In this document: piece by piece, positions 42,995 to 56,786 of the stretch
Layout of the letters: each line of letters starts with the position of its first letter
Position numbering within the stretch: the first letter of the stretch is position 1
Source: Odontesthes bonariensis
Lineage: Eukaryota; Chordata; Actinopteri; Atheriniformes; Atherinopsidae
Length of the DNA: 64,000 nucleotides
Direction of reading: 5' to 3'
Assembly (NCBI RefSeq): GCF_027942865.1
Contig: NC_134514.1
Span: forward strand, 4,859,465 to 4,923,464
The notes under the pieces: generated by a model
Told to the model about the DNA's origin: nothing
Database searches by the model: none
What the model saw: only the letters and a program-made list of their open reading frames with translations
Made by a program: the position numbers and the translations under genes

Positions 42995-44160
42995 CCCTCT
43001 CTTTTAATACCATCCACACAAGAGGCCACCACATCAACAGCTAAATGTAATCTACAAATCAGTTGGCAGAGCGTCTCCCTAAAGAGTTTTTGCAATGGGT
43101 TTATACAAAGGCAGCTGCTTTGGTGGCTTTAGTGTGTCAGTGATAATCCATCTTTAATCCTATTCTTTAATTTTACTCTTATTACAGTGCTCGCTCCAGA
43201 GGACAACAACACATGCCAGATTTACGACAGAGTGAAATATCCGGTGGTAGTCTGCTTCTGTGTAGATGTGTGTTGAGGTTTCGTTGAATAATTCAAGATG
43301 CCGTCTTCCTCACATGTCATCAACATTTTTATATAAGCTTGATGGTTCAGGGTTTGTCCCATGTCTGCCATTTCTCACCAGCGTTCATGAAGTGGTAAAT
43401 GTTGGATATTTTTTTAACTTTCACGCACCGTGAAACGATCAAATGTGACGATAAAGGATCTTGATCAGGTCTCTGAAAGCTTTCTGTGGGATTAGCCTGA
43501 AAAAAGGCTTTTACGGGGGAAAAAAAGAGGAATTTTTAAGTTATGCACACACGTCAGTCTTACCCTGCAGCTGTTCCAGATGGAAGAAAAATAACTCTAA
43601 TAAGGGTAATGAAAAGGACCTCTGAGCTGTTGTGATTTGCAACCAAAAAAGCTGAAACTTTCAAAGGACAGGCGCCCTGAAGATGACTGGACCCACGCGC
43701 AGCTGGGCTGTTTTTGAAGCTTGGAAACACACAACTTCCAGCAGTATTCCAGCTACTGGTGCAATGAACGGATTGGGGCCATATTTGAGGGCATTTAATC
43801 TGCAAAAGCAATGAGGCTCCAGAAATAGAATCCTATGGTGCACGCCGGCGGGTCAGCCAACGGGCCTGTTCTTCTGTTGGTGCTGCAGGACGCGATAATG
43901 AAGGAATCAAAGTGCTCTGGCTTTGATTTATGGCTGTGAACTTGCCCCTCGGTGTGGCATCACTCCAACAGGACATGTAAATTTAATGCAGCCCATCCAC
44001 ACTGAAAGGTTTCCACTGGAGACGGATGACGAGTTGGACGGGTTTCTGTCCAACTGTTTTTTTTTCCGATGACAACAATGATGTCTGTTAAGAGAAGAAC
44101 AAAGTCACAGAAAATATTTAGATTTTGCAACTTAACTCAGCTTTCGTGCACAAAGCATCA
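42995..44160. other. tmem91 5' flank, no other gene recognised
   Basis: This is the upstream side of the tmem91 coding start. No clear TATA box or CpG cluster was seen here, so the promoter may be further away (see 52840-53200). Confidence 0.4.
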
Positions 44161-44161
44161 T

Positions 44162-44564
44162 GAAAAAATGCCCCTCCAAAAATAAGTAAGAAAAACAACA
44201 AATACAAGACGTTTTTGTTTGAAATAAGCAAAAAAATCTGCCAATGGAACTAGTGAAAATCAGCTTGTCAAGAATTCTTGAAATAAGATGTGATATTTAG
44301 GACTTTTGAGATAAAAGTGATCTTGAAATTAGCTTAAAAACCTCTTCAAATGTAAAAAAAAGCTTGTTTCATATGAAATCCGACTCAAAACAATTTGTTT
44401 TCAAGACTTTTTCATTTAACAAGATATTCCAGATGTATTGTCTTCAAACAAGTCCCTATATCTGGCTGAAATAGCACTTGTTAGGCAGTTGTGTCTCATA
44501 TTAAGTGTAATGAGATATTTTCACTAGAAATGAGACAAATATACTTGGTAAGACTTTGATTTTG
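44162..44564 (+). mobile_element. CACTGG-family miniature element M2
   Basis: It begins GAAAAAATGCCCCTCCAAAA and runs to GGTAAGACTTTGATTTT. Both extreme CACTGG ends are lost. Confidence 0.8.
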
Positions 44565-46699
44565 ATTAACTCAGGCTCCAATTTGAACTTATTTCTCCTC
44601 ACACACACATACCCACCGTGTTACTTTGGGTTAACCCGAACTTTGACATGTTGCAAATCAAAGGGCTTTAACATGGACAGAGTCACACTGTCCTCGGGGC
44701 TCATGAGGTGCTCAGAGGACTGTGGTTGGACTAACTGTTTCACCGAGTTGTTTTTCTGATGCCTCCATACACAGTGTACAGAAAGAAATCTGCAATGTTA
44801 TTATCAATTATCTCATTTTCCCTCTAATTTAGCCAATAAGCCTCCACCACAGTGTAATATTAGTGTGATCTGAGTGGCTTCCAGTGAATAAAACCATTTC
44901 ATAGAGAATAAAAAAGGACTTCTTTTCTTCAATAAGTGATCTGTTAAAGTCTTAAAAACTGATGAAAACAACAGTTCAGTGTTTGCGTCAAAGTCATCCA
45001 AAGCATGCAGAAAATAATACAAAAAGATGATGAATTAATCAGTGACCTGGTGCAGACAGATTTAACCAGCTGAGGCTCATCAGAGGGCGTCTGTCTGACG
45101 AGGCAGAAGAGATTCAACCATTTTCCTCTTGTTCAGACAGTGCAAAGTTGATGGAAATCTTAATAAATGACCGTATGAATCAGCACAATTACAGCTACAG
45201 TCTCATGGCATTTCAACACAGAGTGTATTAATTGTTCTAACAAGCTTGTGTTTCCAAAACATGGACCAGTCGTAGCCATCGAACGGGCCAGAGGGGTCAG
45301 GCTCCGGATAGCTCCAACATAAAGGCTCCGGAGAGGTTTGCTGTTTATTTCTCCTCCGACCCAGTTCCTTCCATCAGGGATGCCCTGATTATGACATTCT
45401 GGGCTCAGATACTGATGACACTGATGTCTTTGAACGAGCACAAATTCTTTCATATAAACCTTTGAAGAAAACCTTCTTTTACCCTTTCACATAAAAAGAT
45501 CATTTTTATTCAGGAGAAAAAAACGTTTCAAAAGACTTTTCGTATCAATTACTTTTCCGTGCTGACAATATTTCTGTGGAACTAAATTAAATGTGATTAA
45601 ATCTTATAATAATAATCTAACAGAGCCAGGACACACCAGACAAACAGCAGCTGCTGGCATATCTGTTACATATTTCTTCATACTGATGTCATACGGCTGA
45701 TTTATCGGTGCATCTCTACTCGTTACTCCTGTTTTAGAACTAGTTCTAACAATGATTAAAGTTCACATAAAGGTGTTTGTTTTGGAGTTCCAGGTTCATT
45801 TTGCATCTGAACAAGTAGCTTTTCAGTTTAGCTCTCCAAACAGCATGAATATGAAGGTCATAGTTTCATTTTGTGCTTATTTCCCGTTTCCTATGAGAAC
45901 AGGTTTCATGGAAACGTGTTATTTTCCTCGTATTAATTCAAATTCAAACATCAAGAAGATGTTTCATCGGATGCAAAACCCAGATTCAGGAGGAGTTATC
46001 AACATTTTCAATCATTTCCTATAAAATGTCAAACTACGAGGCAACAATAAAACCTATTTTCATGTCACTGCTGGGCCAGAAACTTTTGTGATGGAGATAT
46101 ATAAAGTGCAAGATAAAGCATTTGCTTTGCTGACCCATTCAGCTGTTTCAGTTTGTTAGAAATAACACAAAATCATTTCATTCACAGCTGAACATTCTGG
46201 CTTTGTAGAGCAGATATAAAAATAGTGCAATAGTGCATACACCTGTGCATTTGCAGGAGAATAAATAAACCCACGTCCCCTGGTCCTTTACCCGACATCA
46301 ACCTGGTATCATCAGTAGAAATGTACTTGTTTTCTTCAGCCAATCTCTATGCTTCTTTGGACCAAACTAAAGTTCCAGCATCATCTCCTTGTCCAATGCA
46401 AATTGTTGATTCATCTCTGAACCCTCCACAGTCCATGACTGCTTCTCTTCAGCCCACTTTAACCCTGTTTTCTTCTCTTTAGGTGTTAGTGACGGTTTAC
46501 TTTCGGCTTTTCTGGGTGGAAATCCCATTTCCTTCAGCCGGTTTCTTACACTTCGCTGACAAACACCAACTCCTGTTTTTTCCTAAGCATGAAAATTTAA
46601 ATAAAATGTTGTTTCGAACATTTTCTGTGTCATATCTGCGATTTATCTTCTTTATAATAAAACAGCAGCAGAGGACACATCCTCCAAGAGTGGTGACTG
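44565..46699. other. No gene recognised
   Basis: ORFs such as 45160-45453 (minus strand) have no recognised similarity. No repeat was identified with confidence. Confidence 0.45.
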
Positions 46700-47118
46700 C
46701 ACTGGACAAAATCTAAATCTTACCAAGTATATTTGTCTCATTGAGTATCTCATCACACTTAATATAAGACACAACTGCCTAACAAGTACTATTTCAGCCA
46801 GATATAGGGACTTGTTTTAATACAATACATCTGGAATATCTTGTTAAGTGAAAAAGTCTTGAAAACAAATTGCTTTGAGTCACATATCGTATGAAACAAG
46901 TTTTTTTTCTTTCATTTGAAGATGTTTTCAAGCTAATTTCAACTTTTAACTCAAAAGTAAATATAAACTATATAAACTAAATATCACATCTTATTTCAAG
47001 AAATCTTGACAAGCCGATTTTCACTAGTTCCATTGGCAGATTTTTTGCTTATTTCAAGGAAAAACGTCTTGTATTTGTTGTTTTTTTACTTATTTTTGGA
47101 GGGGCATTTTTTCCAGTG
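46700..47118 (-). mobile_element. CACTGG-family miniature element M3
   Basis: Ends are CACTGGACAAAATC and GCATTTTTTCCAGTG, which are inverted repeats. The body is shared with the other copies. No convincing target duplication was found. Confidence 0.85.
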
Positions 47119-48896
47119 TGTATTTTTGCCAGGTCACATGCGGCCGATTAGACATATTTCAGGCTGAGAACATGTAAAAACCAACTGTGTGTGAGGGGAA
47201 ATGCTGCTGTGAGCTGACGAATTCGAAGAGATGAAAAAGTCTTTTCAGTCACAGGAGGATAATAAAGTGTCAATTCAACAAACTACATAATATCTCATCA
47301 GTAAGTATTCATTCTGCATGGCAGAGTGCTTCACGGACTCGAGATGAGTTCAGTGACTCGTCGCACGCTTCGCCGCGCCATGCTGAAAAAAAGGCCTGGA
47401 ATTATTGGGTATTATGGGGCTGATGTGGAGCTGAGGACTCCTGCCTGCCTCATGAAGGCCGAGTACCTCTTATTCCCAACAAGCTGAGTGATTGTTCAGC
47501 ACAGTAACGTCAACAGGAGGTCATAGCAAACTGCCGCCTCTCATGACACGCACACACAAACCCACATCTGGATATATGATGCGCACATGCATTTGTGCCC
47601 AGTCACACTAATATTTGTAGCACTTTCCCTGCCTTCCCTCTCTTTTCTGCCCCCTCCCTGTCCCTGCAGCCTCATTCCAGGAGAGATGCACTCTGCTTTA
47701 TTACACCCCCTCCCTCCCTTCCTCACTCCCTCCACCTCTGCCCAGCCACCATAAAAAGACTTCTGTCAGCTGTATTATAAGCCTGCCTCCTTTTTCTGAT
47801 TCTGCAAAGCTCATAAACATCTAGTCAGGTGGAAGTGGGAGCTCGCAAGGACGCCGCCGCAAATCACCACCAACACTTTTAAAAGAGATCCTCCTCTCTG
47901 TTGCTGCCTCTCTCCTTTTTAAGCTTCTGTTTTGTCAAATGCATATACCCTGCCACTTTTTCATAATCCTGCTAAACTTTTGGCACAGCCACCGTGCAAA
48001 GTGCGTCTCTTTTGGTGACATTTCCACACAAAAAAAAAGAAGAAATCCGCCTCTTAAGAAACTGAAACGTGAAGCCAAAGCGAAATGTTGCTGCTGACTG
48101 TTACAAGGATTTTCAGCAACTCTGCAGTCTCTCTTCTCTGTGTCTCTGCATCGTTCTGGCTGTAATACTTCAGCTGATACAGATCAAGGAGATGCAGATA
48201 CAGTGAACACACTCGCACAAAAGAAATGCATTAGTGGCTGCAGGAAATTGCATGTGTACACTCTAATAAAAAGAGCTCCTAAAGAACAGAGCAGGCTTTG
48301 AGATATGCCAAAGAGAAAGTCTGAGAACCAGAGTGGCGGTTAAATAGCCCTATTGATTTCATTTCCAAACCCTTCGCTCTGTCTGTCTCTGCCTTGATCT
48401 GTGTGGAGTGGCTGCTGAGAGCAGAGGAAACTGAACAGAAAAGATAAGCAAAAAAAAAACAGGCAGGAACATAGAGAGCTCAGCCATGTTCCTATGGAAA
48501 CACATTCACCATCCAGTGGAGTGCTCACTGCAGGATAAATGAAGCAGAGGCTAATTTGCCATTTCAGAACTGTTCCTCTGCTCAGTTTGATGATAACTGG
48601 ATGGAATAATTCCAGCATCGCTGTGCCTCCTAGTGAGGATATTTCTGTCACTTTTAGACTGCAAAGGATGGTTAATTTCCAATGAATTACTCTACGATAA
48701 CAAATGAACGCAGCCGTGCCAGGCGCTGGCTTTACATTAACAACCCCCCCCCGGTGCAAAATGTGTGTATGAGAGCAGGAGCTCGTTAATCAGTCCACAG
48801 CATGCCCTGCTCTGACCCCAAACACACACACTGAAGCCCCTCATGCCCACACATTACTACCACTGCATGGTCATACACAAAACATCTCTTTCTCAG

Positions 48897-48928
<32 letters not shown>

Positions 48929-50920
48929 TGCTTGCACAGCTGGTGCTCGTGTGCAATGAGGCCCAAGAAATGAGAAGTTACCCATCTGCAATATGTTGCA
49001 CATGGCTCCATCATGGCTCTGCAGAGTGTGTGGTCTGTTGTAGTCAGTGTTCTGTAATGTGAATCTGCGAGCATCATGGGACACGGTGTGCACGATGTGC
49101 ACGGTGTGCACGGTGTGCAGGGACAGGCCACAACTTCGGTGCAGACATGCGTGTCCCCTGTGGCTCAGGGACACTTAATATGTACAGATGCATCCTCACT
49201 ATATGTGGGTGCAATCATGGAAAAGGTTCCAAACGCCATCAACACAACACTACATGAGTACATGTTTCTCTTCTCTTAAAGCAAATTCCGTTTCTGCAAA
49301 TTTTTGGCTTCATTTTCACACACTGTCGCAGAGGATTTCATTACACTCACTGATTTCATTGCTTAAATGTTTCCACAAAGATTTACGCCTGTACAATCAG
49401 ACATTTTTGACATATTATCTAAAGCCTTTACTAAAACTAGAAAAAACATAGAAATCGGATCATTTTCTTAAAAGAAAACTTTTCCGCGTCACATTTAAAG
49501 GTCTCACAGAAAGACAGCTTTGTGGGTTTTTTTCTGTTATCATAGTTGCATACAAGGAGCTGGTCTAAAGGTACTGTGTTGTGGTGGAGAGAGAGTGGAG
49601 TGATGCGCTGAACACTAGAGGATTCAGTCTCGCTGCCCATGGAGCGATGATTCACTTTTTTATAACTTTAGAGACAAAGAGAAAGAAGGGAGAATAAAGA
49701 TAACATGATTTATGTCTTTTGTCTTTTTCCTGTTCAGGGTTTTCCTATGTCTTGTTTTCCTTGTTGGTCTTTAGATTCTTCCCGTTTTAGTTTTACTTGC
49801 GTCACACCTCAGCATATTTACTCCTGAGTTTACAGTTGTTGTTTTGTGTTACCTCTGAGTTCTTTCCTTGTAGATTCTCAAGTTTGCTCCTTTTTGATTC
49901 TCGGTTTAAATAAATCATCAATAAAGATCATCACCAGCCACACCTCACTCTCTTCTCCATTGTCTGCACTAACCTCCGCTCCTCCTTCAAAAAAGCATGA
50001 CATTTGAACCTTATTACTCTAAATAATCATGACTGCTGAATGCCCCCCAGTGTTGCAACAGGCTTTTCTTTATTCTAACTGTTATTGGTTGTCACAGAAC
50101 AATACAGAAGACATCCAAACTGTGCAATAACACAGACAGAAAGTGTGCACGCTCCCAGCCTTCTCTCATGAAGTAATCCCGTCACTGCATTAGTCACCGG
50201 CCTCAGAAATCACCAGTTAACGGCACCTCAGATTAGAGTCCACATGAAAGCTTTGCATGCTTCAAGTGGTAGACACATCTCAGCATCAACTGTTTGTGAA
50301 TCCAGCTTTCATGGTGCATGTGTGTGCACGGTTCCCATGTGAAGCACGGAAGCTTTTATTTCTGCAAAGGATGGATACAAGTGCGAACATGTGGGGTGGT
50401 TTACTGGTGAAGGCGCACTTAATATGTTTATCATTTTGGCTCCGTTTATACCTTAATAGGGCAACGAATCCTGGGAGATACTACTCATAAAATCCCAAAT
50501 ATTGATATATTTTGAATGTGGAAATATTTTTCTTAGGGCCTTAAGAGATGAGTGATAACATTAAATAATTTTTTGCAACGTATTTTCCACTCCTGCCTGT
50601 TTTAGGGTTAAAGAGCATAACATGCCATCACATCTGATCTGTGCTTATTTTGAATAGAATTTGAATGTGTTTTCATTTGTAAAAAGGACATCAATCAAAA
50701 TATGATTTTAAATGATGAATTATCTGATTTATTAAGGGATTTAAAAGAGATTTAAAAAACAAAAAACCCTGATGATAATAAACTATTTAAGTTCAAATCA
50801 ACTTGTTATGTTCACAATGTGTATTCTTAAAAAGCCTTTTGGATTAAAATGAGTAATAGGATGAGGACTGCCTAACTAACCGTGGTGTAGAATTCTATTT
50901 TTTGTTGTTTTTTAACTAAA
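47119..50920. other. No gene recognised
   Basis: Contents include a pyrimidine-rich run at 47625-47750, a TATA-like CCATAAAAAG at 47749-47758, a (CA)n tract at 48898-48925 and a GTGCACGGTGT repeat at 49085-49120. None has coding support. Confidence 0.45.
48898..48925 (+). repeat. (CA)n microsatellite
   Basis: About 14 uninterrupted CA units are present. Confidence 0.95.
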
Positions 50921-50925
50921 CAATG

Positions 50926-51230
50926 ACCCGAAACACACATCTCTGGTCTCTGGAGAGGCGATTTAAGAGAGCCACATCAGTTGATCACGCAACCCAAACC
51001 CAGCTGGGATGGTTTGAGATGAGCCGGACTGCAGAGTGAAAGAAAAGCAGCCAGCAGAGCTTCACATATCTGGGAGCTCCTGTGAGAAAGTTGGAAAAGC
51101 TTTCCAGGTGATTACCTCATTAGGCTGGCTGAGAGAACACCAAGAGGGTGCAAGGCCTTCATCAAAGCAAAAAGTGGCTTCTTTGAAGTGTCTAAAACAT
51201 CAAACATGCTCTGTTGTTATTTTTTAAATT
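50926..51230 (+). pseudogene. Tc1-like transposase C-terminal relic
   Basis: Frames in this stretch read NDPKHTS, WSLERRFKRATSVDHATQTQ and HISGSSCEKVGKAFQVI, which resemble the last part of a Tc1-family transposase. It is broken by stops and frameshifts. Confidence 0.5.
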
Positions 51231-51742
51231 CCAAATTCTTTGTTTCATAGTTTTGATGTCTTTAAATCACAGTTAGTTATGCATAAACCCTTAAAACCCA
51301 TGATGAACATTGTGGCTGACACTTGCCAGTTGTTGTTTGAATAAATCTGTAGTCCCTTGTTAGAAGTAAAGCCCGTGAACACGACTGCTAACACTGACGT
51401 GAGTTGACATGAGTTGCCAAACTGCCACAATGATTAGCGCAGCCTAAACAAGCCACTGTACAGAGGCTGCACAGATGTTATCCAGACTGAGTTTACACCT
51501 GTCGAACTGCAGCGCCATCACCTGCGCTCACCTTCGTGTTGCTGTCTGTGCCGGACAAAAAGCATCTCAATTTGATTTAGTTCAACTTTCTGGACATAGC
51601 GGTTAGAATTAAGGTCAAGTTAAGCCTTTAGGGAACACATTTTTAATGCGATGCCCTCAAAAATAACCAAACAAGCATGTCATCATGATGCATGTGCAGC
51701 AGTGAGCTGGATGAGGTGAATAGCTGTGAGCAGATCTCCACA

Positions 51743-52157
51743 CACTGGAAAAAAAATCAAAGTCTTACCAAGTATATTTGTCTCATTTCTAGTCAAAATA
51801 TCTCATTACACTTAATATAAGACACAACTGCCTAACAAGTACCATTTCAGCCAGATATAGGGACTTGTTTGAAGACAATACATCTGGAATATCTTGTTAA
51901 ATGAAAATGTCTTGAAAACAAATTGTTTTCAGTCATATTTCACATGAAACAAGCTTTTTTTTCATTTGAAGAGGTTTTTAAGCTAATTTCAAGATAACTT
52001 TTAACTCAAAACTCCTAAATATCACATCTTATTTCAAGAAATCTTGACAAGCTGATTTTCACTAGTTCCATTGTCAGATTTTTTTGCTTATTTCAAGCAA
52101 AAACGTCTCGTATTTGTTGTTTTTTTACTTATTTTTGGAGGGGCATTTTTTCCAATG
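51743..52157 (-). mobile_element. CACTGG-family miniature element M4
   Basis: It starts CACTGGAAAAAAAATC and ends GCATTTTTTCCAATG, with the shared internal body. Confidence 0.85.
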
Positions 52158-52839
52158 CATGAGCAGTGATGTGTAGGATCTCATCCTCATCATCACCCAC
52201 AGAAGGCTTGGTGTTTGTGCCCCCCTCCCCCCACAGCCCACCCCAGCAGAGAAAAGCCCCGCTCTTAATTAGGACTGCTGGAAACACACTGAATGTCCTT
52301 TGAAAGCTCTTGGAGCGCCTTTTGTCTTTCATGGCCCCTGCACACGTCCAGATTTTCTACCTGGACAAAGATGCAGATTGCCTGCATGACTCTGCTGTGG
52401 TTCTGCACATTTTGGCCTGTAGTAGAGCAACAAACAGCAACACAAAGGTAAACAAAGGAGCAGAGCTGTGTGCGTTTGCTCAGGGGGGCTGTTCTGCCGC
52501 CGCTGGGGTCCCAGCCTCCTCTCCTCCTGCAGTGTTTCATGGGAAAAGGCTGCTAAAAACAGCTTTTTGATTGTGCTCTGGCTGATATGACACCATATGG
52601 ACAGAGATGAAAAATCCAACTGAACAAATGATTGTCAGAAAATGTTTTATGTGAATAATAATCATAAAAATAATTGTTGCAAATGCTGTTTTTTCAAATA
52701 TTCGGGTAAGAAAGAACAATAGCAGAAGAAAAATACAAATTATTAATGAGGAACACCATCATTCAACCTTTTGTCTAATTTTCTGTGCTTAAAAAATGAT
52801 CCCATGGAAAACACTTTGAGCTTTTCCTTTGGTTTTCTC
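52158..52839. other. No gene recognised
   Basis: The ORFs here overlap on both strands without recognised similarity. This stretch leads into the CpG-dense patch. Confidence 0.4.
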
Positions 52840-53200
52840 ACCTTCACGCCGGATGCTCTGCCGCCTCGTCGGGATTAGACCTCCGAGAAGAAGCCCAGAA
52901 ATGAAGTCCCAGCTGGACCCGTCCACAGGACAGAGGGCTGCTGGACACCGACCGTGCCTCACTACGGGCTCTCAGCGTGGGAGTGCGCAGAAGACGCGTG
53001 CGCGCGTGTGTGCGTAAATGCGAACAGAGGGTGTTTGTGTGGGAGTTGCAAATACGCGTTGAGTGGAAGTCAAACTTGTCAGCATTCCTGCAGCCGCGCG
53101 GGTGAGGATGCTACACCTGCGCAGCGCGAACGTGCGCGCTTTGTCAAAGAGTCTCCTCCTCTCCTGCACATCCCCGGTGCGCGCCGCCTCCTCTCCTGCA
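52840..53200. promoter_or_regulatory. CpG-dense patch, possible promoter
   Basis: CG dinucleotides are much denser here than in the surrounding 20 kb (for example GAAGACGCGTGCGCGCG near 52993 and CAGCGCGAACGTGCGCGC near 53122). It could be the start of an upstream tmem91 non-coding exon or of an unrecognised gene. No coding homology is visible. Confidence 0.35.
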
Positions 53201-55339
53201 CACAAAGGAGAAGCTCTTCTCTGTAATCCTCGTTGCCGCTTCGAGCAACTTTCTTCTGCCTCTCTGACTTTGCAAACAGAGCCCTTCTTCCCCTCCTCTG
53301 TCCCTCTGTCCTCCTTTTCTCCCCCTCTGTCCTCACCCTCTCGTTTTTTATCTCCCCTCAGCGCTGCTGCTTTACCTTGTTGTGGCTGAACAACTGGGTC
53401 CTAAAGCCTGTTTATCCCATTGCGTGACCGTGTTTGTTTAATTACTCAGTGGTCCTCGCATTAATAGCAAAAGAACAGTGAGGATAATGTGCCTTAATAA
53501 TGTGTCTTACTTCTTTAAGAGGATTACTGGGGTCAGTGCTTGATTTTGGGTTTAGTTTAGGATTGGGGTTAAGTCTGTAGGGAGGTTTAAGGTTAGCCAC
53601 AGTGACACAAATGTTGTGTGTTTTGCAGTTGATTTGAGGATAGCGGACAAGCTGCAAACGCAATATCTGCGGGCAAAGTCCAAGTATGAGAAGAGAAATG
53701 ATGATGCTGAGTCAAGCAAACGTAAAAGTGGACAAAGGCAATCAGAGCAGCGAGGGAACAAAAACCGAAGGAGGGAGGGGGTGATTGTGCTGTGAGGAGG
53801 CAGAGAGATGCTCCACTCTGTCAGCCTTTTCAGGTCCATCCCACCCTGTGACCCTCTGCGTCTCCCAGGCCAGTCCACATTAAGATGTCCAAGATGCAAA
53901 AAACAAGCGTCCCTGCTCCAGGCTCCTGCTTATTTAGCCTCTTTCAGGGCAGGATAAAGCTCAGGCATTGCTGGACACCAGCAATCTAAAATCCACAGGG
54001 CTTACGCTGAGTATTTGATGAGGTGCACTGCTCTTAGCGTGAATCCCCCTCCCCCAGAAAGGGTTTAACATTTTGGCTGGTTCTTGTTTTTGTTCTGTTG
54101 TTTGGTTCTTACCAGCCGGTCTACATCGCCACAAATCTGCCAATCCGATGCCCTATTTGTCTCTGGCCGTCAGAGTGACAAGCGGCCTCTCAGTCCATCA
54201 TGAGGCGGAGATCGATACCCTCTCTTTAGTCTGAGCACACCCCAGCCTCATTACTCTTTTCCCAGCTCTTCATTTCTTTCTCCGTTTTCCCTCTCACCCA
54301 TTTTTTTCCTCTCCTCTCCATCTTGCTCCATCTTCAGCTCTGTGTTTTACATGTTAGACTTGAGGAGGGGGATGGGAGGCAGATTGGAGAATTGATTCGG
54401 TGGTAGAAATAAAACGAGGGTACTGATGATACTGCGCAGGCAGAGAGCAGCGTACGCTTTGCTAGTGTAAAAATAACATCGTTCTCACAGTATATGAGCC
54501 AAGCAGACCAAAACAGCAGCCTGAATATGAACAACCGAATTTCACTTCTGTCAAATTCTGAATTTCACAGTACTCTTCATCAAGTAAAGTTTTCACAGAT
54601 CCAAAGTTTTCTCACAACAACAATTTGTATCAACATACCGAGCGTGTAAACCAGTGAAAATATTCCTCTTCTACACACTTAAGCTTGTTGAACAGCATTA
54701 GAATGAACTGAATGAACTGAGTCCGGCGGTTTTACTGCAGTGATGGAGTAAGTGTAGTTAGAAATATGTTGTATTTTACTTCCCCTGCACACTCTGTCCT
54801 CGTGGTCATTTGGCTTTTAGGAGAAAAAGGAAAACCATGCATGTGGAAGCTTTGGACAGCAATGTCATTATTTTTTATTATCTAATAACACAATCAGTCA
54901 GTAATCCAGGTCTTAGTAATCCTACTTAAGTGATAGAAAACAAATGGACTTATTTTCTTGATTTTTAAAGACGTTTTTACCTCTGAACCCGAAAGCCTTC
55001 CCCAGTATGCTACACCCATTAATGCTATCAGTGCTAATCCAGTAGCGACTGCAGCAGTTCACACCTGAGCCATGTTGAAAGCAGTCAGTTCCCATCAACA
55101 TTTTTAATGCGTATTTTCAACCTGCGCTTTAGAACAAGTTGGTGGAAACAGCAATATTTTTTAAAAAACTGTTTTTTTTCCCCTTTCAAGAAAGCGTTGT
55201 GGCACATGCAATGGTCCCTGAACCTCGTCAGCGCCCACATCAAAATCCAACATGTCTGCCCAGTGAACAAAAAGTGTTCTAGCTGCAGAAATAGTCATCA
55301 TTAGCATGTCAGTGTTCTTTTTAGATTGTCTTGCTAATG
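53201..55339. other. No gene recognised
   Basis: A pyrimidine-rich run spans 53270-53360. The remaining ORFs have no recognised similarity. Confidence 0.4.
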
Positions 55340-56202
55340 CACTGGAAAAAATGCCCCTTCAAAAATTAGTTAAAAAAAACAACAAATACAAGACGTTTTT
55401 GCTTGAAATAAGAAAACAATCTGCCAATGGAACTAGTGAAAATCGGCTTGTCAAGATTTCTTGAAATAAGATGTGATATTTATGATTTTTGAGATAAAAG
55501 TGATCTTGAAATTAGCTTAAAAACCTCTTCAAATGTCAAAAAAAGCTTGTTTCATATGATATGTGACTCAAAACAATTTGTTTTCAAGACTTTTTCATTT
55601 AAAAAGATATTCAATATGTATTGTCTTCAAATAAGTCCCTATATCTGGCTGAAATGGTGCTTGTTAGGCAGTTGTGTCTGATATTAACTCTTTCTGTGGC
55701 ACTGACGTCTATAGACATCAATTGCGTTTTTTAACGGAGCGGGCTGGGGGACAATCTAGCGGAGTTTGTCACTAAATCTTAGGCACGTAAACACTAAACA
55801 GAGAATATACTGGCAAAATTACCCGCAAGGTGGCAGCAGTGCCACTTTGCACCAAAAAAAGAAGCTCGTTTTCTCCATTTTTTTGGTCAAACAGCCGTTT
55901 TTGGTGAAACCAACCTATGTTCTACTGTCTATTACTAAAGGACTGAAAATGGTAGAAACAAACTTTTTTTTCCTGATGAAAGAAGAGAGTCTACTCTTTC
56001 TTTTGGTAATTTCGGTGTGTACATAGTCATAAGACACACTTTTCTGTGGGTCTTGGAAAATCAGTCAAAATACTGTAAAACACTTGGCAGTATGGGTGTC
56101 TCTGCACTGAAAATGGCTGGCAGCCAATGAGTTAAGTGTAATGAGATATTTTGACTAGAAATGAGACAAATATACTTGGTAAGACTTTGATTTTTTCCCG
56201 TG
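55340..56202 (+). mobile_element. CACTGG-family miniature element M5 with nested TTAA-target element
   Basis: It begins CACTGGAAAAAATGCCCC and ends GATTTTTTCCCGTG. The body is interrupted at TATTAA/TTAAGTGTAATGAG by a 444-bp insertion (55688-56131). Confidence 0.85.
55688..56131. mobile_element. TTAA-target element nested in M5
   Basis: TTAA flanks are at 55684-55687 and 56132-56135, and the empty site TATTAAGTGTAATG is seen in the other copies. The left end is CTCTTTCTGTGGCA and the complement of the right end is CTCATTGGCTGCCA, a weak inverted repeat. Confidence 0.75.
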
Positions 56203-56439
56203 TGGTAGTTAGCCTGGTCAGTGTGCACAAATCCTTCCGGTTCATTCCCAGCTCCGACACTACGCAGTCCAGTTCGTTTACTTCAAACCGGTTAAAAAGC
56301 ACAAGTCAAATGCACCAATATTTCAAAAGTTCATTCTACATTAGCTTCCTATAGGCTAATATGTAAACATCCAAACTCGTCCCACTGCAGACACTTCCAG
56401 AAAAACAGCAGGCTCCTTATTCAGATATGATGCCGGCAC

Positions 56440-56620
56440 GTTTAAATCAATTTTATTTATAAAGCACAACAAACGTCATCTCAAGGCACTTCAAAGATAC
56501 AATCCAGTTCAAGTCAACTGCAGTCTAATCCACTGCGATACAATCATAATCCAATCAAATCCAGCTCAAACAAAGCCAATTAAGAAAAAGTTGCCGAGCT
56601 AAGGAAACCAGCAGATTGCG
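56440..56620 (-). mobile_element. Probable LINE 3'-tail fragment
   Basis: The sequence AATCAATTTTATTTATAAAG then CACAACAAACG and CTCAAGGCACTTCAAAGA is the complement of a fish LINE tail pattern. No coding part is present. Confidence 0.5.
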
Positions 56621-56786
56621 TGGAATTGCTCTGGTGTTGTCGGATGTCACCAGCAGACAGTGACGCTCTGATGACCTTGCTGATCAAACATTTTCCACAA
56701 GCTGATTTGTGAATGAGGTGAAAGGTCAGTGACCACTCTGCAGCACGGCATATCTGCACAGACAGCAGAGGTTTTTAGGAAGTTAA

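Noticed and set aside
45160..45453. 97-codon minus-strand ORF
   Set aside because: There is no recognised similarity, no splice support and no conserved motif.
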